Part shown: one piece after another, positions 25,188-32,983 of the stretch
Position numbering within the stretch: position 1 is the stretch's first letter
Layout of the letters: every line of letters begins with the position of its first letter
NCBI GenBank assembly: GCA_029244725.1
Contig: JAQWQJ010000075.1
Span: 1-42,682, forward strand
Reading direction: 5' to 3'
Length of the DNA: 42,682 nucleotides
Origin: Paracoccaceae bacterium
GTDB taxonomy: Bacteria > Pseudomonadota > Alphaproteobacteria > Rhodobacterales > Rhodobacteraceae
Made by a program: the position numbers and the translations under genes
Notes under the pieces: model-generated
Told to the model about the DNA's origin: nothing
Seen by the model: only the letters and a program-made list of their open reading frames with translations
Databases searched by the model: none

Positions 25188-27277
25188 CACCTGAACGCCG
25201 CGCAAATTTCCAGCGCCTGCTAAGGCCGCGCCATATCGCATTCATCGGCGGCCGCGATGCAACGATCGCGATCAAAGAAGCGCGGAGGCGGGGCTTTCAA
25301 GGACAGATGTGGGCTGTGAACCCCAAGCGGTCAGAACTTGCAGGACTGCCCTGCGTCGCTTCGATCAACGATCTTTCTGAAGCACCCGATGCAGTCTATC
25401 TCGCTATTCCGGCGGGGGGGGTGGTTGCTGCGTTGCAGACCCTTGCGCAGATGGGCGCGGGCGGCGTTGTGTGTTTCTCGGCCGGCTTCAAGGAAACTGG
25501 CGATGTGGCCGCTGAACAAGCATTGATCGACGTCACAGGTGACATGGCGCTGATTGGTCCCAATTGCTACGGGGTGATCAACTACATCGACAATGCCGCC
25601 CTGTGGTCGTTTGAACACGGTGGCTGGTCGCCCGGATATGGTGCTGCGATCATCACGCAATCGGGCATGTTTTCATCGGATATCACAATGAGCCAACGCT
25701 CTTTGCCGCTGGCCTATATGGTGTCGGCGGGCAATCAGGCAGTCCTGGGGCAGGAAGATTTTCTAGAAATATTCACCGATGACCCTGCTGTGCGGGCCAT
25801 TGGCCTGCACATCGAAGGGTTGAAAGACATCTCCCGCTTTGAACGCGCCGCACTGAAGGCGCTGTCTAAGGGCATTCCAGTTGTCGCGCTCAAGACCGGC
25901 AGTTCCGAGGTCGGGTCTGCATTGACCGTCAGCCATACCGGATCACTGTCTGGCGCGACCGAGCTTTATGAGGCGCTATTCGCGCGTACTGGCGTGATCA
26001 GCGTGACGAACCCCTCGCAGTTTATTGAAACGCTTAAATACCTCTGTGTGGTCGGCGCACCCAAAGGCGCGCGTGTGGCGGGGTTCACCTGCTCGGGCGG
26101 GGGGGCCACGATGCTGGCGGATTATGCCGAAAAGATCGGGCTGGTGTTTCCACCTGTTGATCCTGCGGACGAGTCGGCGCTCAAAGCTCTGTTGCCCAAA
26201 ATCGCGACAATGTCTAACCCGCTGGATTATACCACGCCAATCTGGGGGCAGGGTGATCTGACCTATCCCGTGTTTGCAAAAGCCATGGCGGCAGTGGATG
26301 CGGATGCGGCTGTCCTTGTTCAGGATTATCCCGCAGCGGGGTTGGATGCCTCCAAAGGGTATTATCAACAGGACGCAGAAGCCTTTGGGCGAGCGGCCAA
26401 AGAACAGAGTCTGCCTGCTGCAATTTGTGCGACTTTGCCTGAGAACATGGACCTTGAAACCCGTCAGTTCCTGATCGCTGAGGGGCTGGCCCCGATGCAA
26501 GGCATCCATGAGACTTTGAACGCCATTAGCCAGGCTGCCACTTGGGCGCAGACCCGTGCGCGCATTTCCTTGCGGATGCCCGCGCCGTTGTTGCCTGCGG
26601 GGCAGGTCGGTGCTCTGGAAATGTTAACGGAAGACAAAGGTAAAGACTGGCTGGCCAAACAAGGCGTGGCTGTGCCGCAGGGCAGGGTCGCCACTGCAGA
26701 ACAACTTGGCGATATCGCGCGTGAAATCGGCTTTCCGGTAGCGCTCAAGATGATGAGCCCGCTTCTGGCCCATAAGACCGAAGCAGGAGCAGTAGCGTTG
26801 AATTTGAATGATGACGCTGAAGTTTCCAAAGCAGCGGTGCAGATGCGCGCTGATGTCACGGCTCACAAGCCCGCAGCTGTCTTAGACAGGTTTCTGATCG
26901 AGACCATGTCGCCGCTCCCCTTGGCCGAGCTTATCGTCACCTTGCGCAGTGATCCACAGTTTGGCGCGGCATTGGTGTTGGGCAGCGGTGGCGCTCTGGT
27001 TGAGTTGGTGGGCGACGCGGTTACCCTGCTTTTGCCCTCAACCGCTGATGACATTGAGAAGGCTTTGCAAAGCCTGCGTGTTGCGCGGTTGCTTGGGGGA
27101 TTTCGGGGTCGCCCCAAAGCAGAATTGTCCAAAATTGCAGCCGAAATCCACACTCTTTGTTGGGCTTATTTGCAAGACTGGGCCACGATCGCAGAGATCG
27201 AGATCAACCCGCTGTTTGTCTATTCCGACCACGTTTGCGCGGTAGATGCCTTGGTGCACTGCGCAGTTGCGACATGA
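25184..27277 (+). CDS. ADP-forming acyl-CoA synthetase (acetate-CoA ligase family)
   Basis: 697-aa fused alpha-beta acyl-CoA synthetase. An N-terminal CoA-binding domain (HIAFIGGRD, MWAVNPKRSELAGLPC) is followed by the succinyl-CoA-ligase-like domain (VALKTGSSEVGSALTVSHTG, GFTCSGGGATMLAD). The C-terminal ATP-grasp domain runs from about residue 480 (FPVALKMMSPLLAHKTEAGAV) to IAEIEINPLFV. It makes an acyl-CoA from the free acid with ATP, giving ADP and phosphate. Position between acyl-CoA dehydrogenase and hydrolase genes makes it the likely activating enzyme of the imported amine-acid. The exact acid is unknown. Confidence 0.9.
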   Translation: MTPERRANFQRLLRPRHIAFIGGRDATIAIKEARRRGFQGQMWAVNPKRSELAGLPCVASINDLSEAPDAVYLAIPAGGVVAALQTLAQMGAGGVVCFSAGFKETGDVAAEQALIDVTGDMALIGPNCYGVINYIDNAALWSFEHGGWSPGYGAAIITQSGMFSSDITMSQRSLPLAYMVSAGNQAVLGQEDFLEIFTDDPAVRAIGLHIEGLKDISRFERAALKALSKGIPVVALKTGSSEVGSALTVSHTGSLSGATELYEALFARTGVISVTNPSQFIETLKYLCVVGAPKGARVAGFTCSGGGATMLADYAEKIGLVFPPVDPADESALKALLPKIATMSNPLDYTTPIWGQGDLTYPVFAKAMAAVDADAAVLVQDYPAAGLDASKGYYQQDAEAFGRAAKEQSLPAAICATLPENMDLETRQFLIAEGLAPMQGIHETLNAISQAATWAQTRARISLRMPAPLLPAGQVGALEMLTEDKGKDWLAKQGVAVPQGRVATAEQLGDIAREIGFPVALKMMSPLLAHKTEAGAVALNLNDDAEVSKAAVQMRADVTAHKPAAVLDRFLIETMSPLPLAELIVTLRSDPQFGAALVLGSGGALVELVGDAVTLLLPSTADDIEKALQSLRVARLLGGFRGRPKAELSKIAAEIHTLCWAYLQDWATIAEIEINPLFVYSDHVCAVDALVHCAVAT

Positions 27278-28410
27278 GCGGTACGAGGATCATTCCGAAC
27301 CCCGACCTGACTGTCGGCGCGGATAATAAACAACGCTGGAACCAGCCCGCGCATCGCCGTCATGGGTTTCACAATGCGCACCACCTGTTTCGCCGCACCC
27401 TGATGGTGCGGTCGCGAAGTGTTCTGATGTTGGAACCGTCAAAGGAAGGGCTGCGCGATCAACCAGCGGGCTTGCAAGACCTGCTAGATCATCCGGCGTT
27501 CTCGGCAATCTGCTGTATTCAAGGCAACCGGATCGTGATGGAAGCTGCGGCGGATGATTTCACAACGACATCACCGCATTCGATTCAATCTATATCCAAG
27601 CTGCACATCCATCTGATTGTCGGGCAACTTCTGGAACAAAGCTTGATTTCGTGTGAAGCCAAGGTTGCCGACTATCTGCCAGACATTGGAACGGGATACG
27701 CAAAAGCCACAGTGCAATCGCTTTTGGATATGGCCGTCAGTAACGATTTTTCCGAAGACTACAGCGATCCGCATTCAGACTGTTACACCGAGGAGATTGC
27801 TTTGGGCTGGCGTCTGCCCGCTGACGGTCTGGCGGAGACCACTTTGATGGATTTCACGAATGCGATCACTGGTTTGAAACCAACGGATCTGCGCGACTAT
27901 GCTGATTATAAATCTGCCAATACAGACGTCTTGACCCGCATCGTGGCGGCTGTTTCGCCAAAACCATTGGCGCAGCTCATCGAAGACATCGTAGATGCCG
28001 CTGGATATGAGGGAGCGTTTCACATCAGCCGCAGCTCTGACGGCTTTCCCGCCTTTTCCGGCGGAGGTTGTCTGAGTGCGCGTGACCTTGCGCGATTTGG
28101 ATTGTTGTTTGCGCGGGCAGGCAGCGACATTTCGGACACACCCTTTGCGAATACGGCTTTCATCGCCCATAGCTTGTCGCGCGAGGCCCCCAAACTCACC
28201 CCTCCAAAGGGCTGGCTTCGGTATTCAAACCATCTGATGACAGACGGGCGGTTCGTCGGACATGCTGGGTACGGCGGGCAGTTTTTGATGGTCGACACGC
28301 TCTCGGGGACATGCTGCGCCTTTCTTAGTGTCTTGGAAAATGAAGCCGGATATGACGATGCCTACATGGGCCTTGTTGCCCGAACCCTGCGAAAGCTGTG
28401 TGACCGTTGA
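27274..28410 (+). CDS. Serine hydrolase (beta-lactamase/esterase fold)
   Basis: 378-aa member of the class C beta-lactamase-related family. The SxxK nucleophile motif is Ser106-Ile-Ser-Lys109 (QSISKLH), a SAN motif occurs in YKSANTDVL, and HAG in FVGHAGYGGQ stands at the KTG position. There is no signal peptide, so it is cytoplasmic and not an antibiotic resistance enzyme. Relatives are esterases, amidases and 6-aminohexanoate-dimer hydrolase. It overlaps the CoA ligase by four bases, so it probably hydrolyses an ester or amide precursor or intermediate in this pathway. Confidence 0.85.
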   Translation: MSGTRIIPNPDLTVGADNKQRWNQPAHRRHGFHNAHHLFRRTLMVRSRSVLMLEPSKEGLRDQPAGLQDLLDHPAFSAICCIQGNRIVMEAAADDFTTTSPHSIQSISKLHIHLIVGQLLEQSLISCEAKVADYLPDIGTGYAKATVQSLLDMAVSNDFSEDYSDPHSDCYTEEIALGWRLPADGLAETTLMDFTNAITGLKPTDLRDYADYKSANTDVLTRIVAAVSPKPLAQLIEDIVDAAGYEGAFHISRSSDGFPAFSGGGCLSARDLARFGLLFARAGSDISDTPFANTAFIAHSLSREAPKLTPPKGWLRYSNHLMTDGRFVGHAGYGGQFLMVDTLSGTCCAFLSVLENEAGYDDAYMGLVARTLRKLCDR

Positions 28411-28456
28411 GACGGGCAGAGGACCGAAATTGGAAACGTAACAGAGAGGCGAAGAA

Positions 28457-28837
28457 ATGAGTGCATTTGATGAAGACCTGTTCCTGAAAGGGCTTGAGCA
28501 ACGCAAAGCCACGCTGGGTGCTGAATATGTCGAAAAGAACCTCGCAGCGGCAGATGAGTTCACGCGTCCCTTTCAAGAAGCGATGACCGCATGGTGCTGG
28601 GGCTTTGGCTGGGGTGACGATGTGATTGACGCAAAGACACGGTCCATGATGAACTTGTCGATGATCGGAGCTTTGGGCAAGATGACCGAATGGGAAATTC
28701 ATTGCCGTGGTGCGATCACCAATGGGGTTAGCACCGATGAAATTCGCGCCATCATCCATGTGATTGGGATTTATTGCGGCGTGCCACAGGCGCTGGAGTG
28801 TTTTCGCGTCGCGCGCCGCGTGATCGAAGAAGGGTGA
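28457..28837 (+). CDS. Carboxymuconolactone decarboxylase family protein
   Basis: 126-aa CMD/AhpD-like protein. It reads DDVIDAKTRSMMNLSMIGAL, then EWEIHCRGAITNGVSTDEIR and HVIGIYCGVPQALECFRVA, as in PcaC-type proteins. It lacks the CxxC of peroxidase-active AhpD. PcaC itself decarboxylates a lactone in protocatechuate breakdown, but no other beta-ketoadipate gene is here. A lactone- or enol-processing step in this pathway is possible. AGAGAGGCG precedes the start. It closes the long operon. Confidence 0.88.
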   Translation: MSAFDEDLFLKGLEQRKATLGAEYVEKNLAAADEFTRPFQEAMTAWCWGFGWGDDVIDAKTRSMMNLSMIGALGKMTEWEIHCRGAITNGVSTDEIRAIIHVIGIYCGVPQALECFRVARRVIEEG

Positions 28838-28953
28838 CGTTTCTGCGGCTAAAAGGATGTGCAAGTGTGAAATGGTGTGCCTACGCAATACGAACGCCTT
28901 GATCCATTAAGATTGCCTGCACCGAAGTCATGCTCACCTGGTCGAACCTGCAG

Positions 28954-29015
28954 TGTCTGACGTCAGCGCCTATGGGTCCAAATAGGTTCATTTGCTAAGA
29001 GAGGGTTTGTTGCTC
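28954..29015 (+). repeat. 62-bp direct repeat, right copy
   Basis: Matches 127-188 at 57 of 62 positions by eye, in the same direction. It shares the palindrome CTGACGTCAG (28957-28966) and the 15-mer TAAGAGAGGGTTTGT (28996-29010). It lies 116 bp after the last gene of the amine operon. The sequence on its outer side differs from that of the left copy. Confidence 0.75.
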
Positions 29016-29129
29016 ATCGTAGCCACTGAGGAGTGGATGATGAGAAAGACAACGAAGAGCCCTTTCATCGACCATACTGGGACTCTCTTCTGATTCATGC
29101 CCAAGGACAAGTCAGGAGGACCGTAGGTT

Positions 29130-29422
29130 TGTGACTATTTTCTGCCCGAAAATGACAAAGCGGTCCCAAAAGCGGTCCCAAAAGTGGTCCTACTGAAAGG
29201 ATAACCACTTATTTTATAACGATTTCTTGGAGATAGCAGGGGAATTTTGGTGCCCAGAAGAGGCAATCTTCAACACAATTTATCCATGCAATTATAAATA
29301 CTTAGGTCATATTGCTTGATCAAGAGTGGTCCTGAAAGCGGTCCCGATTTATGTGTTGGCTTAGAGTGATAGTTGTGGCTTGCTCCCAAAATCGGACGGG
29401 TTCACGAGTCTGCTTCCGGCCC
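29130..29422 (+). repeat. attP-like repeat, left copy
   Basis: Homologous throughout to 40875-41168. G(C/T)GGTCC(C/T) boxes lie at 29160-29167, 29172-29179 and 29184-29191 (12-bp period). The 20-bp core ATTTTGGTGCCCAGAAGAGG is at 29244-29263. Two more boxes lie at 29326-29333 and 29338-29345. The core's GGTGCCCAGAAGAGG is the reverse complement of a typical alphaproteobacterial tRNA-Leu 3' end (CCTCTTCTGGGCACC). The layout is that of a tyrosine-integrase site with arm-type repeats on both sides of a tRNA-derived core. No integrase remains beside this copy. Confidence 0.75.
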
Positions 29423-29662
29423 TTTGGGGACATTCAAGGTTGGTCTGAGTTGCTGCGGTGCGGCCCGTCATACCGGACGTTTGCCGCATGCGCACGGTTG
29501 TGACCAATTCGAATAGCAGGAGCGTGATCTAAACCGCACTCCATTCTGATGTGTAGCTTCATCACTGATTTCGACCGTCCTTGTCTGCCCCTTAGACAGT
29601 CTCCTTTGGTGCAATAAATGCTATCAAGGGAGCGCCATCAAACCGCTACAGGTCCGATCTAC

Positions 29663-31027
29663 TTAATCTGCAAGCGGGATCCCGAGCGATATGCTTGCCC
29701 CTTTGGGCGCACGATTGATTGCAAGCTTGCCGCCATGACGCTCGGCCACCGATGCAACGATGGCTAAGCCCAGTCCACTACCATCTGCGGGTTCGAGTTG
29801 TGAAAAGCGCCCGAAGGCTTGTTCGGATTGTTCAGGTGTCAGGCCTTTGCCGTCGTCTTCTACGGTAATCCAAGCTTGGTGTGTGTCTGCTGACAAACTT
29901 AGTGAAATTGAGCTTAAACTGTTGCCCCCGTGCCTCTGGGCATTGTCGATCAGGTTCTTAATCGCTTCTGCAATAAACAATTCATCGCCAAGGATCAGGA
30001 CAGATTGGTCAGGTAGATCGACCTCAAATTCAAAGCCCGACGAAAGCACTTGTGCGCCCATTGCAGTGCAGGTTTCTTCGACTACGCGGCGTAGATCAGC
30101 CTGTTTAGAAAGATGCGGATGCCCGGGCTGCATTAGTCGGTCAAGTGATAGCAATTGTTCTGCCACACGGGATGAATTTCTTGCTGCAGTGACCAGTTCT
30201 GAAATTCTTTCGTCACGGTCGCCGCTGTCCTTTGCATCACGAACAGCTTCGGCCATTGATTGAACCGCAGCGGCTGGATTGCGAAGTTGGTGCGCCGCGT
30301 CAGAAATGAAGGCCTGATGTGCGTCGATGCTTTTCTCAACTTGGCCAAAGAGCCGATTGAGGGTTGTAACAATTCCCTGAGTTTCCAGAGGTACGGCGCG
30401 TTTGATTTTGCTCAAATCGTCTGGAGATCGCATGGATATCGCTTCTTGCAGATCGTCCAATGGGCGTAGACCGAACTTGACGCCAAACCAGACAACAAGG
30501 GCCAAAGTTGCCAGCAAGCCAAGGATTAGAGCTGCGGCACGGGTCGCCAGTAAACTCGCAAAGGCTTGCCGGTCTGCCAATCTCTGCCAGACGGTCACCG
30601 TTGCGTTTCCGATCGTTGTGTCGACCGTGACGCGTTCTGTAACACGGAGCACGCGGACTGGTTCTCCTCGGTAGATGGCTTCAAACAACAACCGGTTGCT
30701 TTGTGTGTTTTGATCAAACCTAGGTTTCACAGGGGGATAGGCATAGCCTGTTACATAAATTCCGTCTGGTCCGGTCGCGTGGTAGAAAACTTCTCCGCCT
30801 GAAGCGTCACGTATCAAATCGCGGGTCGAAGGCAGGATGGCATCACCGCCGGACATCACAACATCGCGCGAAATCGCTAAGGCAGCTGAAAGCAAGCTAC
30901 GGTCAAATAGTTCTTCAGCAGTTTGCTGAGCGACTAGGAATCGCCAGTACCCCAATACGATCGCCATCGCGATCAATGGCATCAAAATAAGCCCGAACAA
31001 TCGAAGGCGCAGTGACGCGGTTTTCAT
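29663..31027 (-). CDS. tctE: Sensor histidine kinase, TctE type
   Basis: 454-aa membrane sensor. An N-terminal span (LFGLILMPLIAMAIVLGYW) precedes a periplasmic domain of about 130 residues, a second span (AALILGLLATLALVVWFGV) and a linker. The dimerisation domain has phospho-acceptor His in ISDAAHQLRNPAAA, then an ATPase domain (LIDNAQRHGG, DDGKGLTPEQ, GSGLGLAIV). The order matches TctE, which senses tricarboxylates. ATG at 31027 overlaps the regulator stop by one base; a GTG just before it is possible. It lies divergent from tctC, the binding protein it probably controls. Confidence 0.88.
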   Translation of the reverse strand: MKTASLRLRLFGLILMPLIAMAIVLGYWRFLVAQQTAEELFDRSLLSAALAISRDVVMSGGDAILPSTRDLIRDASGGEVFYHATGPDGIYVTGYAYPPVKPRFDQNTQSNRLLFEAIYRGEPVRVLRVTERVTVDTTIGNATVTVWQRLADRQAFASLLATRAAALILGLLATLALVVWFGVKFGLRPLDDLQEAISMRSPDDLSKIKRAVPLETQGIVTTLNRLFGQVEKSIDAHQAFISDAAHQLRNPAAAVQSMAEAVRDAKDSGDRDERISELVTAARNSSRVAEQLLSLDRLMQPGHPHLSKQADLRRVVEETCTAMGAQVLSSGFEFEVDLPDQSVLILGDELFIAEAIKNLIDNAQRHGGNSLSSISLSLSADTHQAWITVEDDGKGLTPEQSEQAFGRFSQLEPADGSGLGLAIVASVAERHGGKLAINRAPKGASISLGIPLAD

Positions 31028-31695
31028 CACGTAGCGACCACAAGCATGTAGCCCAATCCGCGCGCGGTCTTTATCGAAACCCCGTGCAAGACCAGACGCT
31101 TTCGTAACCGAGATATGTGCGGCTCGATCGCGGTGTCATCGACGTCTGCCCCTATGCCGTACACGTGTTCGATTAATTGAGATTTTGAAACCAAACGACC
31201 GCGACGTTCTAACAAGCACTCTAAAACAGAGAGTTCCCGTCTAGGCATGTCGAGTTCAACGTTCTCGACGCTTACCTTGCGATTTGCCCGATCAAAGTCG
31301 AGCTTACCAAATGTTTCTTTGGCACCGTAATCCAAGTTTTTCCGCCGAGAAAGTGCGCGGATACGGGCTTCAAGTTCGTCCATCTCAAACGGCTTCACCA
31401 TGTAATCATCGGCGCCAAGGTCTAGTCCCGTGACGCGGTCGTCCAATTCGCTACGGGCCGAAAGTAAAATGACCGGTGTGCCGTCTTTGCGTTGGCGCAT
31501 TGCGTCCAGAACCTCAAGACCAGAGCGGCCGGGCAGGTTGATATCCAGAACAACAAGGTCGGCTCCGTCTTGGGACAAGAATTGGTCGGCCTCATCGCCG
31601 TCATGAAGAACATCGGCCGCGTGACCACGATCACGAAGCCGATACGCAATGGCTTTGGCCAATGCCTCATTATCTTCAATAATTGCGATGCGCAT
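31027..31695 (-). CDS. tctD: OmpR-family response regulator, TctD type
   Basis: 222-aa response regulator. The receiver domain has phosphorylated Asp51 in LVVLDINLPG, the Thr/Ser switch in VILLSARSE and Lys in DYMVKPFEMDELE. A C-terminal winged helix follows (MPRRELSVLECLLERRGRLVS, ISRLRKRL, ARGLGYML). I start at 31695 because CAGGAG lies just upstream and the family starts at MRIAIIEDN. It is co-transcribed with the kinase and divergent from tctC, 133 bp away, the usual layout for control of the tct transporter genes. Confidence 0.9.
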   Translation of the reverse strand: MRIAIIEDNEALAKAIAYRLRDRGHAADVLHDGDEADQFLSQDGADLVVLDINLPGRSGLEVLDAMRQRKDGTPVILLSARSELDDRVTGLDLGADDYMVKPFEMDELEARIRALSRRKNLDYGAKETFGKLDFDRANRKVSVENVELDMPRRELSVLECLLERRGRLVSKSQLIEHVYGIGADVDDTAIEPHISRLRKRLVLHGVSIKTARGLGYMLVVAT

Positions 31696-31828
31696 TTTGA
31701 CTCCTGCAAGCTTCACGCAAGGTTGGTCCAGCATCTTGCTCAAGTCCAGAGGGGAATCGTCCCCATTTCTATTTGTCGGTGGCCACATTCAGGCGTGCCG
31801 TGCTTGTCTGGTCGCAAGGGAGAAACAG

Positions 31829-32914
31829 ATGACCATTTCAAAATTCACAACCGCCGCCGTTGCAGCAATTGTTGCCGCCGGTATTTCAACGCCAGCTTCT
31901 GCAGAAGTCGACTTTAGCGGCAAAACAATCGAATGGATTATCCCATTCTCAGAAACAGGTGGCTCAGCCAAATGGGCCAACTTCTTCGGCCCGCTGCTTT
32001 CTGAAGCAATGCCTGGCAACCCCACTGTTGTCGTGAAGTTCATGCCTGGCGCAGGTTCGACAAAAGGCGCGAACTGGTTCCAAGAACAAAAGCACGAAGA
32101 CGGAACAACAATGTTTGGTTCTTCGGGCTCAACTCAGTTCCCATATTTGCTGAATGATCCACGCGTTCGTTATGAATACAAGGACTGGATCCCAGTCATG
32201 GCTTCAGGAACAGGCGGTGTTGCGTATCTAAACCCGGAAGATGGCGCTAACTTTGATGGCTCGGCTAACGCGCTTCAAGACATCGATTTCATCTACGGTT
32301 CACAGGGCGCAACCCGTCTTGACCTCGTTCCTCTGTTGGCATGGGAAATGCTCGGCATGAATGTTGAGCCAGTATTCGGCATCAAAGGCCGTGGCGATGG
32401 CCGCCTCATGTTCGAGCGTGGCGAAGCCAACATCGATTATCAGACAACATCCGGCTACCTTGGTGGATCGCTTGATCTAGTTGCTGAAGGCAAAGCGGTT
32501 CCAATGATGAGCTGGGGCGCGCTAGATGCAGACGGCAACATTGTGCGTGACCCAACATTCCCTGACATGCCGAGCTTCAAAGAAGTTTGTGAAGCGACTG
32601 ATGGTTGCGAAACTTCAGGCGATGCATGGGATGCTTGGAAAGCGTTCTTCGTAGCTGGCTTCCCAGTACAAAAACTTGCCTTCCTTCCAGGCGACACACC
32701 GCAGGACGTTGTTGATACATACTCGGCAGCATTTGAAGCAGTTGTTGGCCGCGCAGACTTCGCAGAGATCTCTGCAGCGCGTGTTGGTAAATACGATGTA
32801 TTCACCGGTTCAGGCACAGCGGACGCACTTGCGACAGCGACTTCAGTTTCTGATAGCGCAAAGACATTCGTCATTGACTGGCTGAAAGAAGCTTACGGCG
32901 TAGAACTCAACTAA
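31829..32914 (+). CDS. tctC: Tripartite tricarboxylate transporter binding protein (TctC/Bug)
   Basis: 361-aa periplasmic receptor. The signal peptide ends around PASAEVDFSG. The mature protein begins GKTIEWIIPFSETGGSAKWANF, the Bug-family phosphate/carboxylate-binding start, then VVKFMPGAGSTKGANWF. GGGAGAAACAG precedes the ATG at 31829. It captures a di- or tricarboxylate for the membrane protein encoded 69 bp downstream, with an intrinsic terminator in between. Slightly longer than the roughly 325-aa family norm. Confidence 0.9.
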   Translation: MTISKFTTAAVAAIVAAGISTPASAEVDFSGKTIEWIIPFSETGGSAKWANFFGPLLSEAMPGNPTVVVKFMPGAGSTKGANWFQEQKHEDGTTMFGSSGSTQFPYLLNDPRVRYEYKDWIPVMASGTGGVAYLNPEDGANFDGSANALQDIDFIYGSQGATRLDLVPLLAWEMLGMNVEPVFGIKGRGDGRLMFERGEANIDYQTTSGYLGGSLDLVAEGKAVPMMSWGALDADGNIVRDPTFPDMPSFKEVCEATDGCETSGDAWDAWKAFFVAGFPVQKLAFLPGDTPQDVVDTYSAAFEAVVGRADFAEISAARVGKYDVFTGSGTADALATATSVSDSAKTFVIDWLKEAYGVELN

Positions 32915-32927
32915 GCCTACAAAATCT

Positions 32928-32960
32928 GGGCGCGCGGACAAAACGCGCGCCCTTTTTTTC
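32928..32960 (+). terminator. Intrinsic terminator/attenuator between tctC and the permease gene
   Basis: GGGCGCGCG (32928-32936) and CGCGCGCCC (32944-32952) form a 9-bp all-GC stem with a 7-nt loop, followed by seven T. It is a strong terminator signal, but the permease gene starts 24 bases later on the same strand. It should therefore act as a partial stop that raises binding-protein levels. Confidence 0.88.
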
Positions 32961-32983
32961 TTTTTTAAGGGGCGCAAGAGACA

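Larger units (their letters stand above)
28838..29662. other. Gene-free junction of two former mobile elements
   Basis: No coding region can be supported here. It contains the right copy of the 62-bp repeat (28954-29015) and the left copy of the attP-like repeat (29130-29422). Between them is about 110 bp of unknown origin, with a short open frame from 29038 that I do not trust. The last 240 bp before the sensor-kinase stop hold nothing recognisable. The sequence is more AT-rich than the operon to its left. Confidence 0.7.

Noticed and set aside
27274-28410. Serine beta-lactamase as antibiotic resistance gene
   Set aside because: There is no signal peptide, the KTG motif is replaced by HAG, and the gene is overlapped within a catabolic operon; an esterase/amidase role is more likely.
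28457-28837. pcaC of the beta-ketoadipate pathway
   Set aside because: No other pca gene is nearby; family membership is clear but the specific function is not.
29038-29095. Short frame MMRKTTKSPFIDHTGTLF as an IS gene start
   Set aside because: Only 18 codons, no recognisable family and not present at the left 62-bp repeat; left as unexplained sequence.
29160-29345. 12-bp repeats as a CRISPR-like array
   Set aside because: Units are 8 bp, there are no spacers of usual length and no cas genes. The symmetric position around a tRNA-like core fits integrase arm sites.
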